NCBI GenBank assembly: GCA_041748555.1
Contig: JBGTDA010000011.1
Coordinates: forward strand, 1 to 64,000
DNA: 64,000 nucleotides
Reading direction: 5' to 3'
Source of the DNA: Rhodonellum sp041748555
GTDB lineage: Bacteria > Bacteroidota > Bacteroidia > Cytophagales > Cyclobacteriaceae
The notes beneath the pieces are model-generated. The model saw nothing but the letters and a program-made list of their open reading frames with translations, did not search any database and was not told where the DNA came from. Positions within the stretch are counted from its first letter, which is position 1. Every line of letters begins with the position of its first letter. A program made the position numbers and the translations under genes. Below are positions 25,930 through 36,800 of the stretch, in pieces.

Positions 25930-26847
25930 TTAATTCTGATAAATCAGCAGTCCAAATCCGAAAAGAATCACCCATAGAAGAGTTGAAAGTGCCATCTGTT
26001 TTAAATATGGATCAAGGTCTTTGGATTTTTCTTTTTTCGCCACTCCAATTGCGACTTTAATCATGAGCGGCACAGCCATAAAAGCAATCATTCCACCCCA
26101 GTTTTGCTGAGACAGGATATAAAATAACATTACAAGATTTCCTCCTAGAATCAAAATCCAGTTGTAATGAACAGCCTTTTGCCTACCGATTCTGACGGGA
26201 ATGGATTTTTTTCCCGCTTTTAGATCAGATTGGATATCCCGGATATTGTTGATATTCAAAACAGCCGTACTGAACAAGCCCAGAGATATTGCAGGAAGTA
26301 TGATGAGAAAATCCAGACTTTGGGTATACAGAAAATAAGTCCCCATTACACCTAGAATTCCAAAAAACAGGAAAACCGAAAGGTCGCCTAATCCGGCATA
26401 TCCATAAGGATTGCTTCCGGAAGTATAAGTAATGGCAGCCAAAATAGCCAGCAAACCAAAACCGACAAACAACAATATTATCCTCCAATCCTCAAATGCT
26501 ACATATAGGAGCAGTAATCCGCAGATTAGGGAAAGGATTGAAAACACAATTACTGCTTTTTTCATCTCATCCAAACTGATCAGCCCGGACTGCACTGCCC
26601 GTATCGGACCATCTCTTTCCGCACTGTCTGCGCCATGCACACTGTCCCCATAATCGTTGGCAAGGTTGGATAATACCTGTAAAAATATCGTAGTAAAGGC
26701 AGCGAGAAGAAAAATCTCAATTCTGAACGCTTCTTGATAAGCAGCCAGAACCGAACCCATTACAATACTGGACAGTGCCAATGGGAGCGTACGTAATCTT
26801 ATAGCATGAAGCCATGCCTGTCGCTTGGATGATAAATTAATTTCCAA
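25930..26847 (-). CDS. menA: 1,4-dihydroxy-2-naphthoate polyprenyltransferase MenA
   Basis: A 305-residue UbiA-family membrane enzyme with about nine helices. The first Asp-rich site is NLANDYGDSVHGADSAER (NDxxD) and the second is NNIRDIQSDLKAGKKSIPVRIG (DxxxD), the MenA-type pair that binds polyprenyl diphosphate through magnesium. It attaches the isoprenoid tail to DHNA in menaquinone synthesis at the inner membrane. It stands alone; other men genes are not in this window. Confidence 0.94.
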   Translation of the reverse strand: MEINLSSKRQAWLHAIRLRTLPLALSSIVMGSVLAAYQEAFRIEIFLLAAFTTIFLQVLSNLANDYGDSVHGADSAERDGPIRAVQSGLISLDEMKKAVIVFSILSLICGLLLLYVAFEDWRIILLFVGFGLLAILAAITYTSGSNPYGYAGLGDLSVFLFFGILGVMGTYFLYTQSLDFLIILPAISLGLFSTAVLNINNIRDIQSDLKAGKKSIPVRIGRQKAVHYNWILILGGNLVMLFYILSQQNWGGMIAFMAVPLMIKVAIGVAKKEKSKDLDPYLKQMALSTLLWVILFGFGLLIYQN

Positions 26848-26920
26848 TTTTGGATTTAGGTAAAGCTCATTAAATGACCTGATTCATGAAGAAGTAAAGT
26901 CTATGAATTAAAAGCAAATT

Positions 26921-27508
26921 TTAGGCTTCAATCAATTTGATGATTTCTTTGTCCATCGGACTCACTGAGGAGGCAAAAAATTCCTTCAACTCACCGTTTT
27001 CATCAATGAAATATTTACAGAAATTCCATGAAGGCTCCTTGTCATTCCAACCGTTCAGGTCTTTATCTGACAACCACCTAAAAAGCGGATGCTTATCTAT
27101 TCCTTTTACAGAGACCTTATCAAACATCTGAAAAGTTACTCCATAGTTTTCAGTACAGAATTGTTTGATGTCTTCATTTGTTCCGGGTTCCTGTCCGCCA
27201 AAATTATTTGCTGGAAAACCCAAAATCACCACCTTCTCTCCGTACTTTTCATTGAGTTCCTGAAGATCTGCATATTGTGGGGTATAGCCGCATTTGGAGG
27301 CCACGTTGACCAACAGTACCTTTTTGCCTTTATATTGGTTGAAATCGACTTCATTTCCATCAATATCTTTCATCTTAAAATCATAAAAGGATTTTTCCAT
27401 AAGCATCTGATCTGAAATTACCGCCTGAGATTCAATTCCATCCTGTTTTTGAGTCCCTGAAGTACAGGCCAGGGCGATAAGTGAGAATATGATAAATGTT
27501 TTTTTCAT
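26921..27508 (-). CDS. Glutathione peroxidase family protein, lipoprotein-like
   Basis: 195 residues. The N-terminus (MKKTFIIFSLIALACTSG) is a lipoprotein-type signal, so the enzyme is probably envelope-anchored rather than cytoplasmic. The peroxidase domain starts at about residue 42 (FYDFKMKDIDGNEVDFNQYK), with catalytic Cys in NVASKCGYTPQY, the second motif GFPANNFGGQEPGTN and the Trp-containing WNFCKYFIDENG. Cys replaces Sec, as in most bacteria; such enzymes usually use thioredoxin-like reductants. It starts 2 bp after the argS stop. Confidence 0.92.
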   Translation of the reverse strand: MKKTFIIFSLIALACTSGTQKQDGIESQAVISDQMLMEKSFYDFKMKDIDGNEVDFNQYKGKKVLLVNVASKCGYTPQYADLQELNEKYGEKVVILGFPANNFGGQEPGTNEDIKQFCTENYGVTFQMFDKVSVKGIDKHPLFRWLSDKDLNGWNDKEPSWNFCKYFIDENGELKEFFASSVSPMDKEIIKLIEA

Positions 27509-27510
27509 AA

Positions 27511-29301
27511 TTACATTCGTTCCGGGACTTTTATACCAAGTAACTTCATCCCTGTTTTAATTGTTTTGGCTGTCAACGCAGAAAGTGCGACTCTGAAGGC
27601 TTGCACTTCCTCTCTTGATTCATGAAAGATAGGCACTTCAGCATAAAATCTGTTATATTCTTTGGAAAGATCAAACAGGTATTGAGCAATCAGAGCAGGC
27701 GAATAGTCATCTCCTGCCATTTTGAGTTTCTTTTCAAAATCATACAGGATTACAATAAGATCCCGTTCTGACGGTTCGAGTTTATCGATTCCTTTAAATC
27801 CGGCTGTGCTATAATCAACCCCTATCTGATCTGCTTTTCTCAAAATGGATGCAATCCGCGCATGGGAATATTGGATAAAAGGACCTGTGTTACCCTGAAA
27901 TTCTATGGATTCCTGAGGATTGAACAGCATTCTTTTTTTTGGATCTACTTTAAGAAGAAAATACTTTAAAGCTCCCATTCCCAGAATTTCATATAATTCA
28001 GTTGCTTGCTCAGCAGTAAATCCTTCGATCTTTCCGAGCTCTTTGGTGTGGTTTTCGGCAGTGTCCACCATCTCCTGCAAAAGATCATCCGCGTCCACTA
28101 CCGTCCCTTCTCTGGATTTCATCTTTCCCGACGGAAGATCGACCATGCCATACGAAAGATGATATAGTCCGTCGCCATAAGGCCTACCCAACTTTCGCAT
28201 GATCTTAAATAGGACATCAAAGTGATAATCCTGTTCATTACCAACTACATATACAGATTTATCGATTTTATAATCGCGGTATTTCAGATCGCAGGTCCCC
28301 ATGTCCTGGGTAATATAAACAGAGGTTCCGTCTCCCCGCAACACCAACTTTTCATCCAGACCTTCATCGCTGAGATCGACCCAAACAGATCCGTTTTCTT
28401 TTTTGAAGAAGACACCTTTTTCAAGTCCTTCTTCCACAATGTCTTTTCCAAGCAGGTATGTTTGGGACTCCTGATAGTATTTATCAAAATCAACCCCCAT
28501 TTGCTTGTAAGTTTTTTCAAAACCGGCATAAACCCAATAATTCATGGTTTCCCAAAGGGCAATTACCTCAGGGTCATTGGCTTCCCAAAGCTGAAGCATC
28601 TCTTGAGCCTTACGCATCAGCGGTGCATTTTTCTTGGCTCCTTCCTCACTTTGCCCTTTTTCGATCAGTTCCAGAATCTGGCTTTTATAAGCTTTATCGA
28701 AGAGTACATAATACTTTCCAACTAAATGATCTCCTTTAAGGCCGCTCGATTCAGGAGTTTCCATATTACCAAAATGCCTGTAAGCAACCATGGATTTGCA
28801 GATATGAATGCCGCGGTCATTGACAAGATTGGATTTGATTACTTCATATCCGTTTGCTTTCAATATTTCAGCTACCGAATAACCCAAAAAATTGTTTCTC
28901 AGATGACCAAGATGAAGCGGCTTGTTGGTGTTTGGAGAACTGTATTCCACCATGACCTTTTGGCCGTTTTGCGGAAGCTGACCTAAATTTTTGTTTTGGG
29001 AAAGTGCTGTAAAAAGATCAATCCAAGCTTCTTCCCTGATAATGAGATTCAAAAATCCTTTCACCACATTATAATCACTGACCACATCGGTATTTGTCTT
29101 CAGGAAATCACCGATCTTTGCACCACTGGCTTCAGGGGCAAGTTTGGTGATTTTCAGGTAGGAGAAAAGGACAAAAGTATAAGTTCCTTCAAATTCCTTG
29201 CGGGTAGGTTGCAGGGAAAGATCGTCCTGATTGATTTCATGTGCAAATATTTCCTGAAAGGCTTTTTGAATGCCTGAAAGTATTTTTTCTTCTATTGTCA
29301 T
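27511..29301 (-). CDS. argS: Arginyl-tRNA synthetase
   Basis: A 596-residue class I synthetase. An N-terminal Add-1 domain (about 1-100) is followed by the catalytic core with SSPNTNKPLHLGHLRNN (HIGH motif HLGH). A KMSKS-equivalent is seen in SGKMKSREGTVVDADDL, and the C-terminal DALR anticodon-binding domain carries FIQYSHARIASILRKA at its start. The length and motifs are complete. It charges tRNA-Arg. It probably shares a transcript with the downstream glutathione peroxidase gene (2-bp gap) and follows an arginase gene. Confidence 0.96.
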   Translation of the reverse strand: MTIEEKILSGIQKAFQEIFAHEINQDDLSLQPTRKEFEGTYTFVLFSYLKITKLAPEASGAKIGDFLKTNTDVVSDYNVVKGFLNLIIREEAWIDLFTALSQNKNLGQLPQNGQKVMVEYSSPNTNKPLHLGHLRNNFLGYSVAEILKANGYEVIKSNLVNDRGIHICKSMVAYRHFGNMETPESSGLKGDHLVGKYYVLFDKAYKSQILELIEKGQSEEGAKKNAPLMRKAQEMLQLWEANDPEVIALWETMNYWVYAGFEKTYKQMGVDFDKYYQESQTYLLGKDIVEEGLEKGVFFKKENGSVWVDLSDEGLDEKLVLRGDGTSVYITQDMGTCDLKYRDYKIDKSVYVVGNEQDYHFDVLFKIMRKLGRPYGDGLYHLSYGMVDLPSGKMKSREGTVVDADDLLQEMVDTAENHTKELGKIEGFTAEQATELYEILGMGALKYFLLKVDPKKRMLFNPQESIEFQGNTGPFIQYSHARIASILRKADQIGVDYSTAGFKGIDKLEPSERDLIVILYDFEKKLKMAGDDYSPALIAQYLFDLSKEYNRFYAEVPIFHESREEVQAFRVALSALTAKTIKTGMKLLGIKVPERM

Positions 29302-29357
29302 CTTATTGTTTCATATCGATCAGATTTCAAAATCATGATCTTTTATTTCACTGTTAT

Positions 29358-30308
29358 TTAAAAGTTGTCCACCAGGGATTTTGTGGTTGCTTCCAGAATA
29401 TCAAAGGCATTTTCTGCCATAAAATTTTCCGTATCCAAAGTAGGATTTACTTCCACTACTTCCCAACAACAAACCCTCTTGTCTTTGATCAGTTCCACAT
29501 TCAAGGCAATTGCTTCTTCCACTGTCAGGCCATTTGCAACGGGCGTGCCTGTGCCTACGGAAATAGAGCTGTCCAGACTGTCTACATCAAAGGAAATATA
29601 AATCTGATCACAGCCTTTTAATACCCCGAGTGCCTGTTTGGCTATTTTTGCAAATCCTTCCTTACGTACTTCCTCAGTCGTAAAATTTCTGATTCCGTGC
29701 TTATCCATCAGGTGATTTTCGGGCTCTTCTGTATCCCGAACTGTTATCATCACGATATCTTCGGGTTTTATCTTAGGAAAGTCCCCTCCGATTTTTTTGA
29801 TTCTTTCCCAATATTGTATCGTCTCCGAAGAGGGTTCATTGATTCGGCATTCTAGATTGTCTTCATGAAGACACATGGCAAGCGGCATTCCGTGCATGTT
29901 TCCGGATGGTGTTGTATAAGGCGTGTGCAGGTCGGCATGGGCATCGATCCAGATCACTCCAAGTCTTTTGTCAGGATCTGCTGCCTTGATGCCCATGATA
30001 GTACCGGCAGCAGTCGAATGATCCCCTGCCAGGATAATGGGAAATATCTTCTCCATTCTCAAAGTCTCAATGGTGCTTTCCACATTTTTGACGACTTGAT
30101 AAACGCCGTCAATATATTTGGCTTTAGGATGTTTGTTTCCTTTCCAAAGGTAATTGTTTGCGTCGGGTACATTAATAGGGTCGAATCTGGAAAAGAAATC
30201 GGACTTCTTGTCCAGACTTGCGATCTTCAATGCATCGATTCCCAAGCTTGCACCCCTTGTGCCGGCGGCAACCTCAGACCTGACTTCCACTAATTTGATA
30301 TTTCTCAT
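29358..30308 (-). CDS. Arginase (ureohydrolase family)
   Basis: A 316-residue manganese ureohydrolase. The metal ligands are visible: GDHS at about 95-98, DAHADLHT at about 122-129 and SFDVDSLDSS in the late third (DxD). GTGTPVANGLTVEEA and a final VVEVNPTLD complete the signature. Arginase is more likely than agmatinase or formimidoylglutamase because of the GDHSTAAGTI and GNMHGMPLAM blocks, but the substrate is an inference. It would cleave arginine to ornithine and urea. It lies 56 bp upstream of argS on the same strand. Confidence 0.88.
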   Translation of the reverse strand: MRNIKLVEVRSEVAAGTRGASLGIDALKIASLDKKSDFFSRFDPINVPDANNYLWKGNKHPKAKYIDGVYQVVKNVESTIETLRMEKIFPIILAGDHSTAAGTIMGIKAADPDKRLGVIWIDAHADLHTPYTTPSGNMHGMPLAMCLHEDNLECRINEPSSETIQYWERIKKIGGDFPKIKPEDIVMITVRDTEEPENHLMDKHGIRNFTTEEVRKEGFAKIAKQALGVLKGCDQIYISFDVDSLDSSISVGTGTPVANGLTVEEAIALNVELIKDKRVCCWEVVEVNPTLDTENFMAENAFDILEATTKSLVDNF

Positions 30309-30531
30309 AAACAGTTAATTCGGGCTTGTGGTCTTTCTGGTTTTCAGAGTCAACAAGCTGCAAAAGTATGTAAATTCACTCGAATAACCAGATAAGAATC
30401 AGAATGAGTGTCAGGTTGATAAAAGATAATCTACGCCTGTAAAGTATATTTTTTGAGCCCTGGAGCAAAGTTTCAGAATTTAATTTTTATCTTTTTGATT
30501 CAACCTTTTCTTATTACTACAACCGAATCAG

Positions 30532-31677
30532 ATGCTTCACTCCAAACTTCCAAATGTCGGAACTACCATTTTCACAGTCATGTCCAAAATGGCATCAGAT
30601 TATAATGCCATCAATTTGTCCCAGGGTTTTCCCGGGTTTGATTGTGATCCTGCCCTCACGGATTTGGTCACTAAATATATGAATGCCGGATATAATCAAT
30701 ATGCCCCTATGACGGGTATGCCGGTGCTGAGGCAGGTATTGGCAGAAAAAACAAGTAAAGTTTATGGAGTTGAATATGATTCAGAAACTGAGGTGACGAT
30801 TGTATCAGGCGCTACAGAAGCTTTATATGCGGCTGTTTCCGCTGTAGTGAGATCAGGTGATGAAGTCATTTTGGTGGAACCTGCTTACGACAGCTATGCG
30901 CCTGCTGTGGAAATGAATGGTGGCAAGCCGATATATGTTCCTTTACAAATGCCTGATTTCTCCGTGGATTGGGAGCTAGTCAAAAAATATATTACCGAAA
31001 AAACCCGCCTGATCATGGTCAATACACCTCACAATCCCGGTGGATATGTCTGGACCCGAACAGATTTGAATACTCTAGCAGATTTGATTGCAGACAAGGA
31101 TATTTATATAGTCAGTGATGAAGTATATGAACATATTGTTTTTGACAACAGGACCCATCTTTCCCTGATGACGCATCCTCTATTGAAGGAAAGAACTTTT
31201 GTTTGTGGCTCATTTGGAAAGACATTGCATGTGACGGGATGGAAGATCGGCTATTGTTTGGCTCCGGAAGTGTTGAGTATTGAATTCAGAAAGGTCCATC
31301 AGTTTCTAACTTTCAGCACGGCTACTCCGCTGCAGCTAGCAATAGCAGAATATCTGGAGGTTCCGGGACATTATTTGGAGCTTTCCGGTTTTTACCAAAA
31401 GAAAAGGGATCTGTTTTGTGAAGGATTGAAGGATACTCCTTTTAGCTTCACACCTGCTCAGGGAAGTTTTTTTCAGATAGTTAATTTCGGGCACCTGACT
31501 TCAGAATACGATTATGATTTGGCGGTTCGGCTGACTAAAGAACTTGGTGTTGCCAGTATTCCTGTCTCTGTTTTTTTCCACAATAAGCATGATCCCAAAC
31601 TGCTCCGTTTCTGCTTTGCCAAAAAAGATGAGGAATTGATGAAAGCACTGGAGCTGTTGAGAACAATAAAATTTTAG
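30532..31677 (+). CDS. Methionine-type PLP aminotransferase (YbdL/KAT-like)
   Basis: A 381-residue fold-type I class I aminotransferase. Signatures: INLSQGFPGFDCDPAL, YAPMTGMPVLRQ, the SGATEALYAAVSA segment, NTPHNPGGYVWT, VSDEVYEHIVFD, and the PLP lysine in CGSFGKTLHVTGWKIGY. The order and spacing match methionine/kynurenine-oxoglutarate aminotransferases, which act in methionine salvage and in aromatic or sulfur amino acid transamination. Soluble, cytoplasmic. It diverges from the arginase gene across 223 bp that must hold both promoters. Confidence 0.9.
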   Translation: MLHSKLPNVGTTIFTVMSKMASDYNAINLSQGFPGFDCDPALTDLVTKYMNAGYNQYAPMTGMPVLRQVLAEKTSKVYGVEYDSETEVTIVSGATEALYAAVSAVVRSGDEVILVEPAYDSYAPAVEMNGGKPIYVPLQMPDFSVDWELVKKYITEKTRLIMVNTPHNPGGYVWTRTDLNTLADLIADKDIYIVSDEVYEHIVFDNRTHLSLMTHPLLKERTFVCGSFGKTLHVTGWKIGYCLAPEVLSIEFRKVHQFLTFSTATPLQLAIAEYLEVPGHYLELSGFYQKKRDLFCEGLKDTPFSFTPAQGSFFQIVNFGHLTSEYDYDLAVRLTKELGVASIPVSVFFHNKHDPKLLRFCFAKKDEELMKALELLRTIKF

Positions 31678-32024
31678 CATTGGTCCTATTTTTTACATTT
31701 TTCGGAAGAGTGCTATGTTATCCAGGTTGATCTTCACCAATCCTGAAATTTCCAGCATAGATTTTAGAGAACCTTGCAGGTTTTGTCTCTCTAATCAGCC
31801 TTGACAAAGTCCGGAACAGTCAGGGAAAATAAAACATAATCAAATTATATATTGGTTAAAAATTAAGCTGTTTTATTAAAAAATAAATAATTTATAAATA
31901 AAACAGTATTATTATTAACAATGAATTTTTAAATTAACACAAATATTGAAAATAGTGGTTTAAAAATAAACCATATCTCAATTTTTAAACTTATGCCTAT
32001 TGAAACATTTTACCTATTTAAGCC
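31678..32024. other. AT-rich regulatory gap before the first ECF sigma gene
   Basis: 347 bases without a gene, very AT-rich in its second half. It holds a perfect 10-bp inverted repeat (CTGTTTTATT at 31868-31877 and AATAAAACAG at 31897-31906). The region must contain the promoter for the downstream sigma gene, but no single box is convincing. Confidence 0.5.
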
Positions 32025-32615
32025 ATGTCAAGTTCAGCAATAACAGATGATCTTCTTCTGGAAGAAATCAAAAAAGGGGATGAAGCTGCATTCATTTGTC
32101 TTTATGACCGATATTGGAAAAAGCTTTTCAATTACGGTTTCAGTAAACTCGGCAAAAAGGAAGTGGTGGAAGGATTTGTACAGGAAGTCTTTCTTGACTT
32201 TTGGGTCAAGCGGGCAGAAATAACAATCCACAGTTCTGTTGCTTCGTACTTTTTTACGGCCATCAAACACAAAGTCCTGAATTATCACAAAGCCCGGATT
32301 GTTCGGAAAAAATTTGCCTTGAAAGAACAGGTCAAAGGGGAAAGAAATGTTACGGAAGTGGAGGAAAAGGTTTTTTACAAAGACTTGAAATCCAATATCA
32401 AAAAAGTCATTGCCAGCTTTCCCCAACAAAGAAAAACTGTCTACAAATTAAGATTCAAAGAAGGGTTGAGTTATCAGGAGATTGCCGATTCTATGACGAT
32501 TTCTATCAGTACGGTAGAAAAACACATGATCCGGGCCCTCAAAGACCTTCGGATTCATCTGAAGAATCATGATTACACCATTTCAATTTTAATCGTATCT
32601 CAAATTAATTTTTAA
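32025..32615 (+). CDS. ECF RNA polymerase sigma factor (Bacteroidota SusCD-associated type)
   Basis: A 196-residue sigma-70 family factor. Region 2 covers about residues 10-75 (GDEAAFICLYDRYWKKLFNY, then EGFVQEVFLDFWVKR), region 4 about 120-175 (LRFKEGLSYQEIADSMTIS, STVEKHMIRALKDLR). There is no region 3, as in ECF factors. With the FecR-type gene 64 bp downstream and a SusC/SusD pair after it, it should be released when SusC binds its ligand and then activate this operon. The ATG at 32027 in CCATGTCAAG is the start in use; the frame opens two bases earlier. Confidence 0.92.
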   Translation: MSSSAITDDLLLEEIKKGDEAAFICLYDRYWKKLFNYGFSKLGKKEVVEGFVQEVFLDFWVKRAEITIHSSVASYFFTAIKHKVLNYHKARIVRKKFALKEQVKGERNVTEVEEKVFYKDLKSNIKKVIASFPQQRKTVYKLRFKEGLSYQEIADSMTISISTVEKHMIRALKDLRIHLKNHDYTISILIVSQINF

Positions 32616-32679
32616 ATTCATTGAAATAGAGTGGAGGTAATTTCTTTTTGAGTTGTCTTAGAATTAGAAGGCATTAACA

Positions 32680-33642
32680 ATGATCAACAAAAAAACACAA
32701 ATTGACAAGAAGAGAAACATTGAAGTTTCAGGATTTGATTCAAATGAAAATACATTTGATTTTGAGAATATCACAAATGTTTATACTGATCAACTTGATG
32801 ATTTGGAAGTTGAAAAATTAAGGAACAAAATGTTGGATGCCATTTTAAAAAGAATCGATCAGGAAACACAAAAGAAGCAGCAGGATAAAAAATTCAGGGG
32901 GTATAGCAGGTACGCCGCTGTGTTATTTCCATTTCTGATTATTGGATTGATCTTCTTTCAATACTTTCAGCCAAAAAAGTTCAGGATCGAAACAGCTTCC
33001 GGTGAGATCAAAGAATTAACCCTTCAGGATGGCTCACTTGTAATTCTGAATGAAGAAAGCATTCTGGAATACAGTACTTCCAGGTTAGGTGATTTCAACA
33101 GAGAAGTGATTCTGAAAGGAGAAGCCTATTTTGAAGTGAATAAACTGGCAACAGGAAAAGAATTTTCAATCAATAAGGATAGCAATTTTGCGATCGAAGT
33201 ATTAGGTACTTCTTTTAACTTCACAAACCGAAAAGAAAACACGGCAATTGCGCTGGTAACAGGATCAGTTGCTTTAAAACTCCGGGAAAAGCAAGAAACT
33301 TTGATGTTGAAGGCCGGAGAAGTAGCCAAAATTGATGAAAAGACGGGTTATTTAAATGTTAGGGAATCAAAAAGTATAACAGCTTATTCAGCTTGGAGAA
33401 ATGGAAAGCTCAAGTTGATTGATAATAGCCTGATTGATATTTTGGAAATTCTACAGGAACTATATGGTTTCGAGGTTTCTCCTAAAATCATTTCAGAAAC
33501 AGATTCAAAATCTTTTTCAGGCACCATTCCAATCGGAAAAGATCCACACGAAACTATATTAAACCTTTCAGTACTTTTTGAAACTCCAATGGTACTGGAA
33601 AACAATGAACTCAGATTGAAGCAGGTTCCCATGTCCGCCTAA
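32680..33642 (+). CDS. FecR-type anti-sigma factor
   Basis: A 320-residue single-pass membrane protein. The cytoplasmic N-terminal part (about 1-75) should hold the sigma factor, the membrane helix is near residues 85-105 (VLFPFLIIGLIFFQYF), and the FecR domain follows (about 110-215: LTLQDGSLVILNEESILEYS, VILKGEAYFEVNK, FAIEVLGTSFNFTN). A DUF4974-like C-terminal domain (about 245-318) is the usual contact with the STN domain of the SusC partner. It passes the outer-membrane ligand signal to the sigma factor at 32025. Confidence 0.92.
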   Translation: MINKKTQIDKKRNIEVSGFDSNENTFDFENITNVYTDQLDDLEVEKLRNKMLDAILKRIDQETQKKQQDKKFRGYSRYAAVLFPFLIIGLIFFQYFQPKKFRIETASGEIKELTLQDGSLVILNEESILEYSTSRLGDFNREVILKGEAYFEVNKLATGKEFSINKDSNFAIEVLGTSFNFTNRKENTAIALVTGSVALKLREKQETLMLKAGEVAKIDEKTGYLNVRESKSITAYSAWRNGKLKLIDNSLIDILEILQELYGFEVSPKIISETDSKSFSGTIPIGKDPHETILNLSVLFETPMVLENNELRLKQVPMSA

Positions 33643-33856
33643 AAATGGGAATTATTCCAACCCAAAGTACCCTGTAAATTACCTTAAACCCATTGAGCAA
33701 AAAAATCGGGACGTATGGTCCCCTGATATAGTATTGCCTTGATTTTCTTGTTTTTATCCTCCGGGAGAAATCGGAAAATTTGTTTAGCCTGATGATGATT
33801 GATGATCAACCCAAAATAAGAAAGATGAACCAATCAACCACTAAACAATTAAATCT

Positions 33857-36800
33857 ATGCTCAACAATTTTACAAGGTATCTTATGGTTGTGCTCATTGT
33901 GGGACCTTCTGTTTTTTCAGAAGTCCTGGCACAGGCCACAACAGAATTTGCAATAGGTCCGGACAATTATCAAAAGCCGGTTAAGAACACCACCTCTGCC
34001 CATTTACAGGAATTAGAAAATCATTTTAAAGTTTCCATTGCTTATGAATCCCAGCTGTTGCTGGATGAAGATCCTAAAATGGATTTCAGGGCCAACAAAA
34101 GGGTGAGCATCGAAGAAAACCTGACCAGACTTTTCGAAAACTCCGGTCTAACCTTTCAAAAAGGCACAGGCAATTTTTACATGCTGGTCAGAAAAACCCC
34201 TGATGCCGTCCCTAGAAGTATCAGCACAACCCTTTCAGATAATACCCCAAATGTAAAAGTGGCAAGAGAGATCCAGGGAACGGTAGTTGATGAAAACAAC
34301 GAACTCATCCCTGGAGCCACCATTATGATCAAGGGTACCACAAAAGGTACTGTGACTGACATGGATGGCAAGTTTACCTTACTCATTGAGGATGACATAA
34401 CTGATGTTACATTGATCTGTTCTTTTATCGGTTACCAGAACAAAGAAATTAAACCTGGTGCCGCCTCAACCCTTAACATTCAGCTTCAATCCACGGATGT
34501 AAACCTCAGTGAAGTCGTGGTTACAGCTTTTGGTTTGGAACGTGATAAGAAAGCCTTGGGATATTCCACCCAAAGTGTTGACGGTGAAAAACTGACAGAA
34601 GCCAGACAATCCAATATTGCCAACAACCTTTCGGGAAGAATTGCAGGTGTGCAGGTGACCGGTAATTCAATGCCTGGTAGCGGTTCCCATGTGGTGATCA
34701 GAGGATCCTCGTCTGTAGCAGGAAACAACCAGCCACTGGTGGTGGTAGATGGAGTTCCCCTGGAACAAAGTGCATCCCGAACTTATGGCAATGGTTTGTC
34801 AGAGATAAGTCCAGATAACATCAAAGAAATCAACGTGCTGAAAGGCGCTACCGCTGCAGCACTTTATGGTTCCCGTGCCGCCAATGGTGTCATCATGGTG
34901 ACCACAAAAGACGGCTCCGGAGCAAAAGGAATCGGAGTGGAATTCAACACGAATACAACTTTTGATAAGCCATTGATAATTCCCGGATTTCAGAATACAT
35001 ACGGTGGAGGTGCAGGATACCGGACTTGGTATGTAGATGGAAGAAACGGTTTTGATGCAAACGGGGTAAGGGGAACTGCCGGCGTGGATGAAAGCTGGGG
35101 TGCCCCAATGGATGGAAGCTTAGTACCGCTTTGGTATTCTGCACCCGGTCTGGAACCATTGCTTCCGCAGCCAAACAACTATAGGGAATTTTGGCAAACC
35201 GGAAAAAGCGTAAGCAATAACATCGCAATTGCAGCAGCAAATGAGCAGGGAAACTTTAGACTTTCGATAGGACGGTTGGATCAGCAAAGTATCATGGACA
35301 ACAATGACTACTATCGAAACAACTTCAAGCTCAATTCCGGATATAAATTTACACCCAATCTTCAGGTAACAATAAGTGCTGAATATGTGAAATCCGGAGC
35401 TGATAACAGAGGTTATGCGAGCGGGCAGGAGTTTATCTGGTCCCACAGGCATACTGATTTTAACAAGTTGAGAAACTGGAGAGATTATTATGACGTCCAA
35501 AAAGAAACTTTCAGACCGGGCGATGACTATCCCTATGCTAACTGGCAGCATGAATATTTTTCCAATCCCTATTTTCTTCAGGAATTTTATACCAAAGCAA
35601 ATGAAAAGGATCGCTTGCTGGGCAGCATTGCCATCAATTATAACTTGAATGACAACTTCAGTATAATGGCTCGCTCAGGTACTGATTTTTGGTCTGATAC
35701 CAGAATGAATGTAAACGGAGTCGAAAGAACCAAAAACAATGTCAGGATTTTGGGAGCTTACCAAGAAATCGTGATGAGAAGTCAGGAGACAAACAATGAT
35801 GTCATTCTGACTTTTGATAAAAATGTCACCGAAAAATTTTCTCTTAAAGTTCAGGCAGGTGGCATCAACAGATCCAACTACTACAAAAGAAACCAAGTCA
35901 ATGTCGGCGAGTTGACCATTGACGGATTATACAATCTTGGAAACTACGCAAGCCCTGTGACTCCCTCGAGTGAAATCAGAAAGCAAGAGGTGAACAGCTT
36001 GTTTGGAGCTGCCCAGATAGGATTCAACAATTACCTTTTTGTAGATATTACCGGCCGAAACGACTGGTCCAGTACACTTCCTATCAATGCCAATTCCTTC
36101 TTTTATCCTTCTGCCGCCCTCAGTGCAGTGCTGACTGATATGATAGACTTCAGAAGTGATATTCTGTCATTTGCCAAAATCAGAGGGAGTTGGGCCCAGG
36201 TAGGAAATGATGCTGATCCATACAAATTAAATCAGGTATTCCAATCCGAAGGCCTATGGGCAGGATCTACTCCTACCTATTCAGCATTTTCGGAAATTTC
36301 CAATACCAATCTGAAACCGGAAATTACCACAGGTAAGGAATTGGGCGTGGATATGAGATTTCTTAAAGGTCGGTTAGGACTTGATTTTACATATTATCAC
36401 CAATCTACTGTCAACCAAATTCTTGCAGTCTCCATTTCAACTGCTTCCGGGTATGTAAGCCAAATTTTGAATGCCGGTCAGATCACCAATGAAGGTGTGG
36501 AATTAATGGTTTACGGAACACCGATTGCCAGCCCAAGTGGCTTTACCTGGGAAACGAATTTCAATTTTGCCAGGAACAGAAACAAAGTGGTAGAATTGGC
36601 AGAGGGATTGGAAAATTATATTCTCGGTACTCAAAACAGCCTTACCTCAGAAGCCAGAGTCGGTCAACCCTACGGGACCTTGTATGGAAGAAGGTATCTC
36701 AGATCACCTGAAGGTCAGTTGATATATCGCAATGGACTTCCGGTATTGGAAGATGGAACATTTTCTTTGGGAAATGTTCAGCCTGATTGGATAGGCGGCT

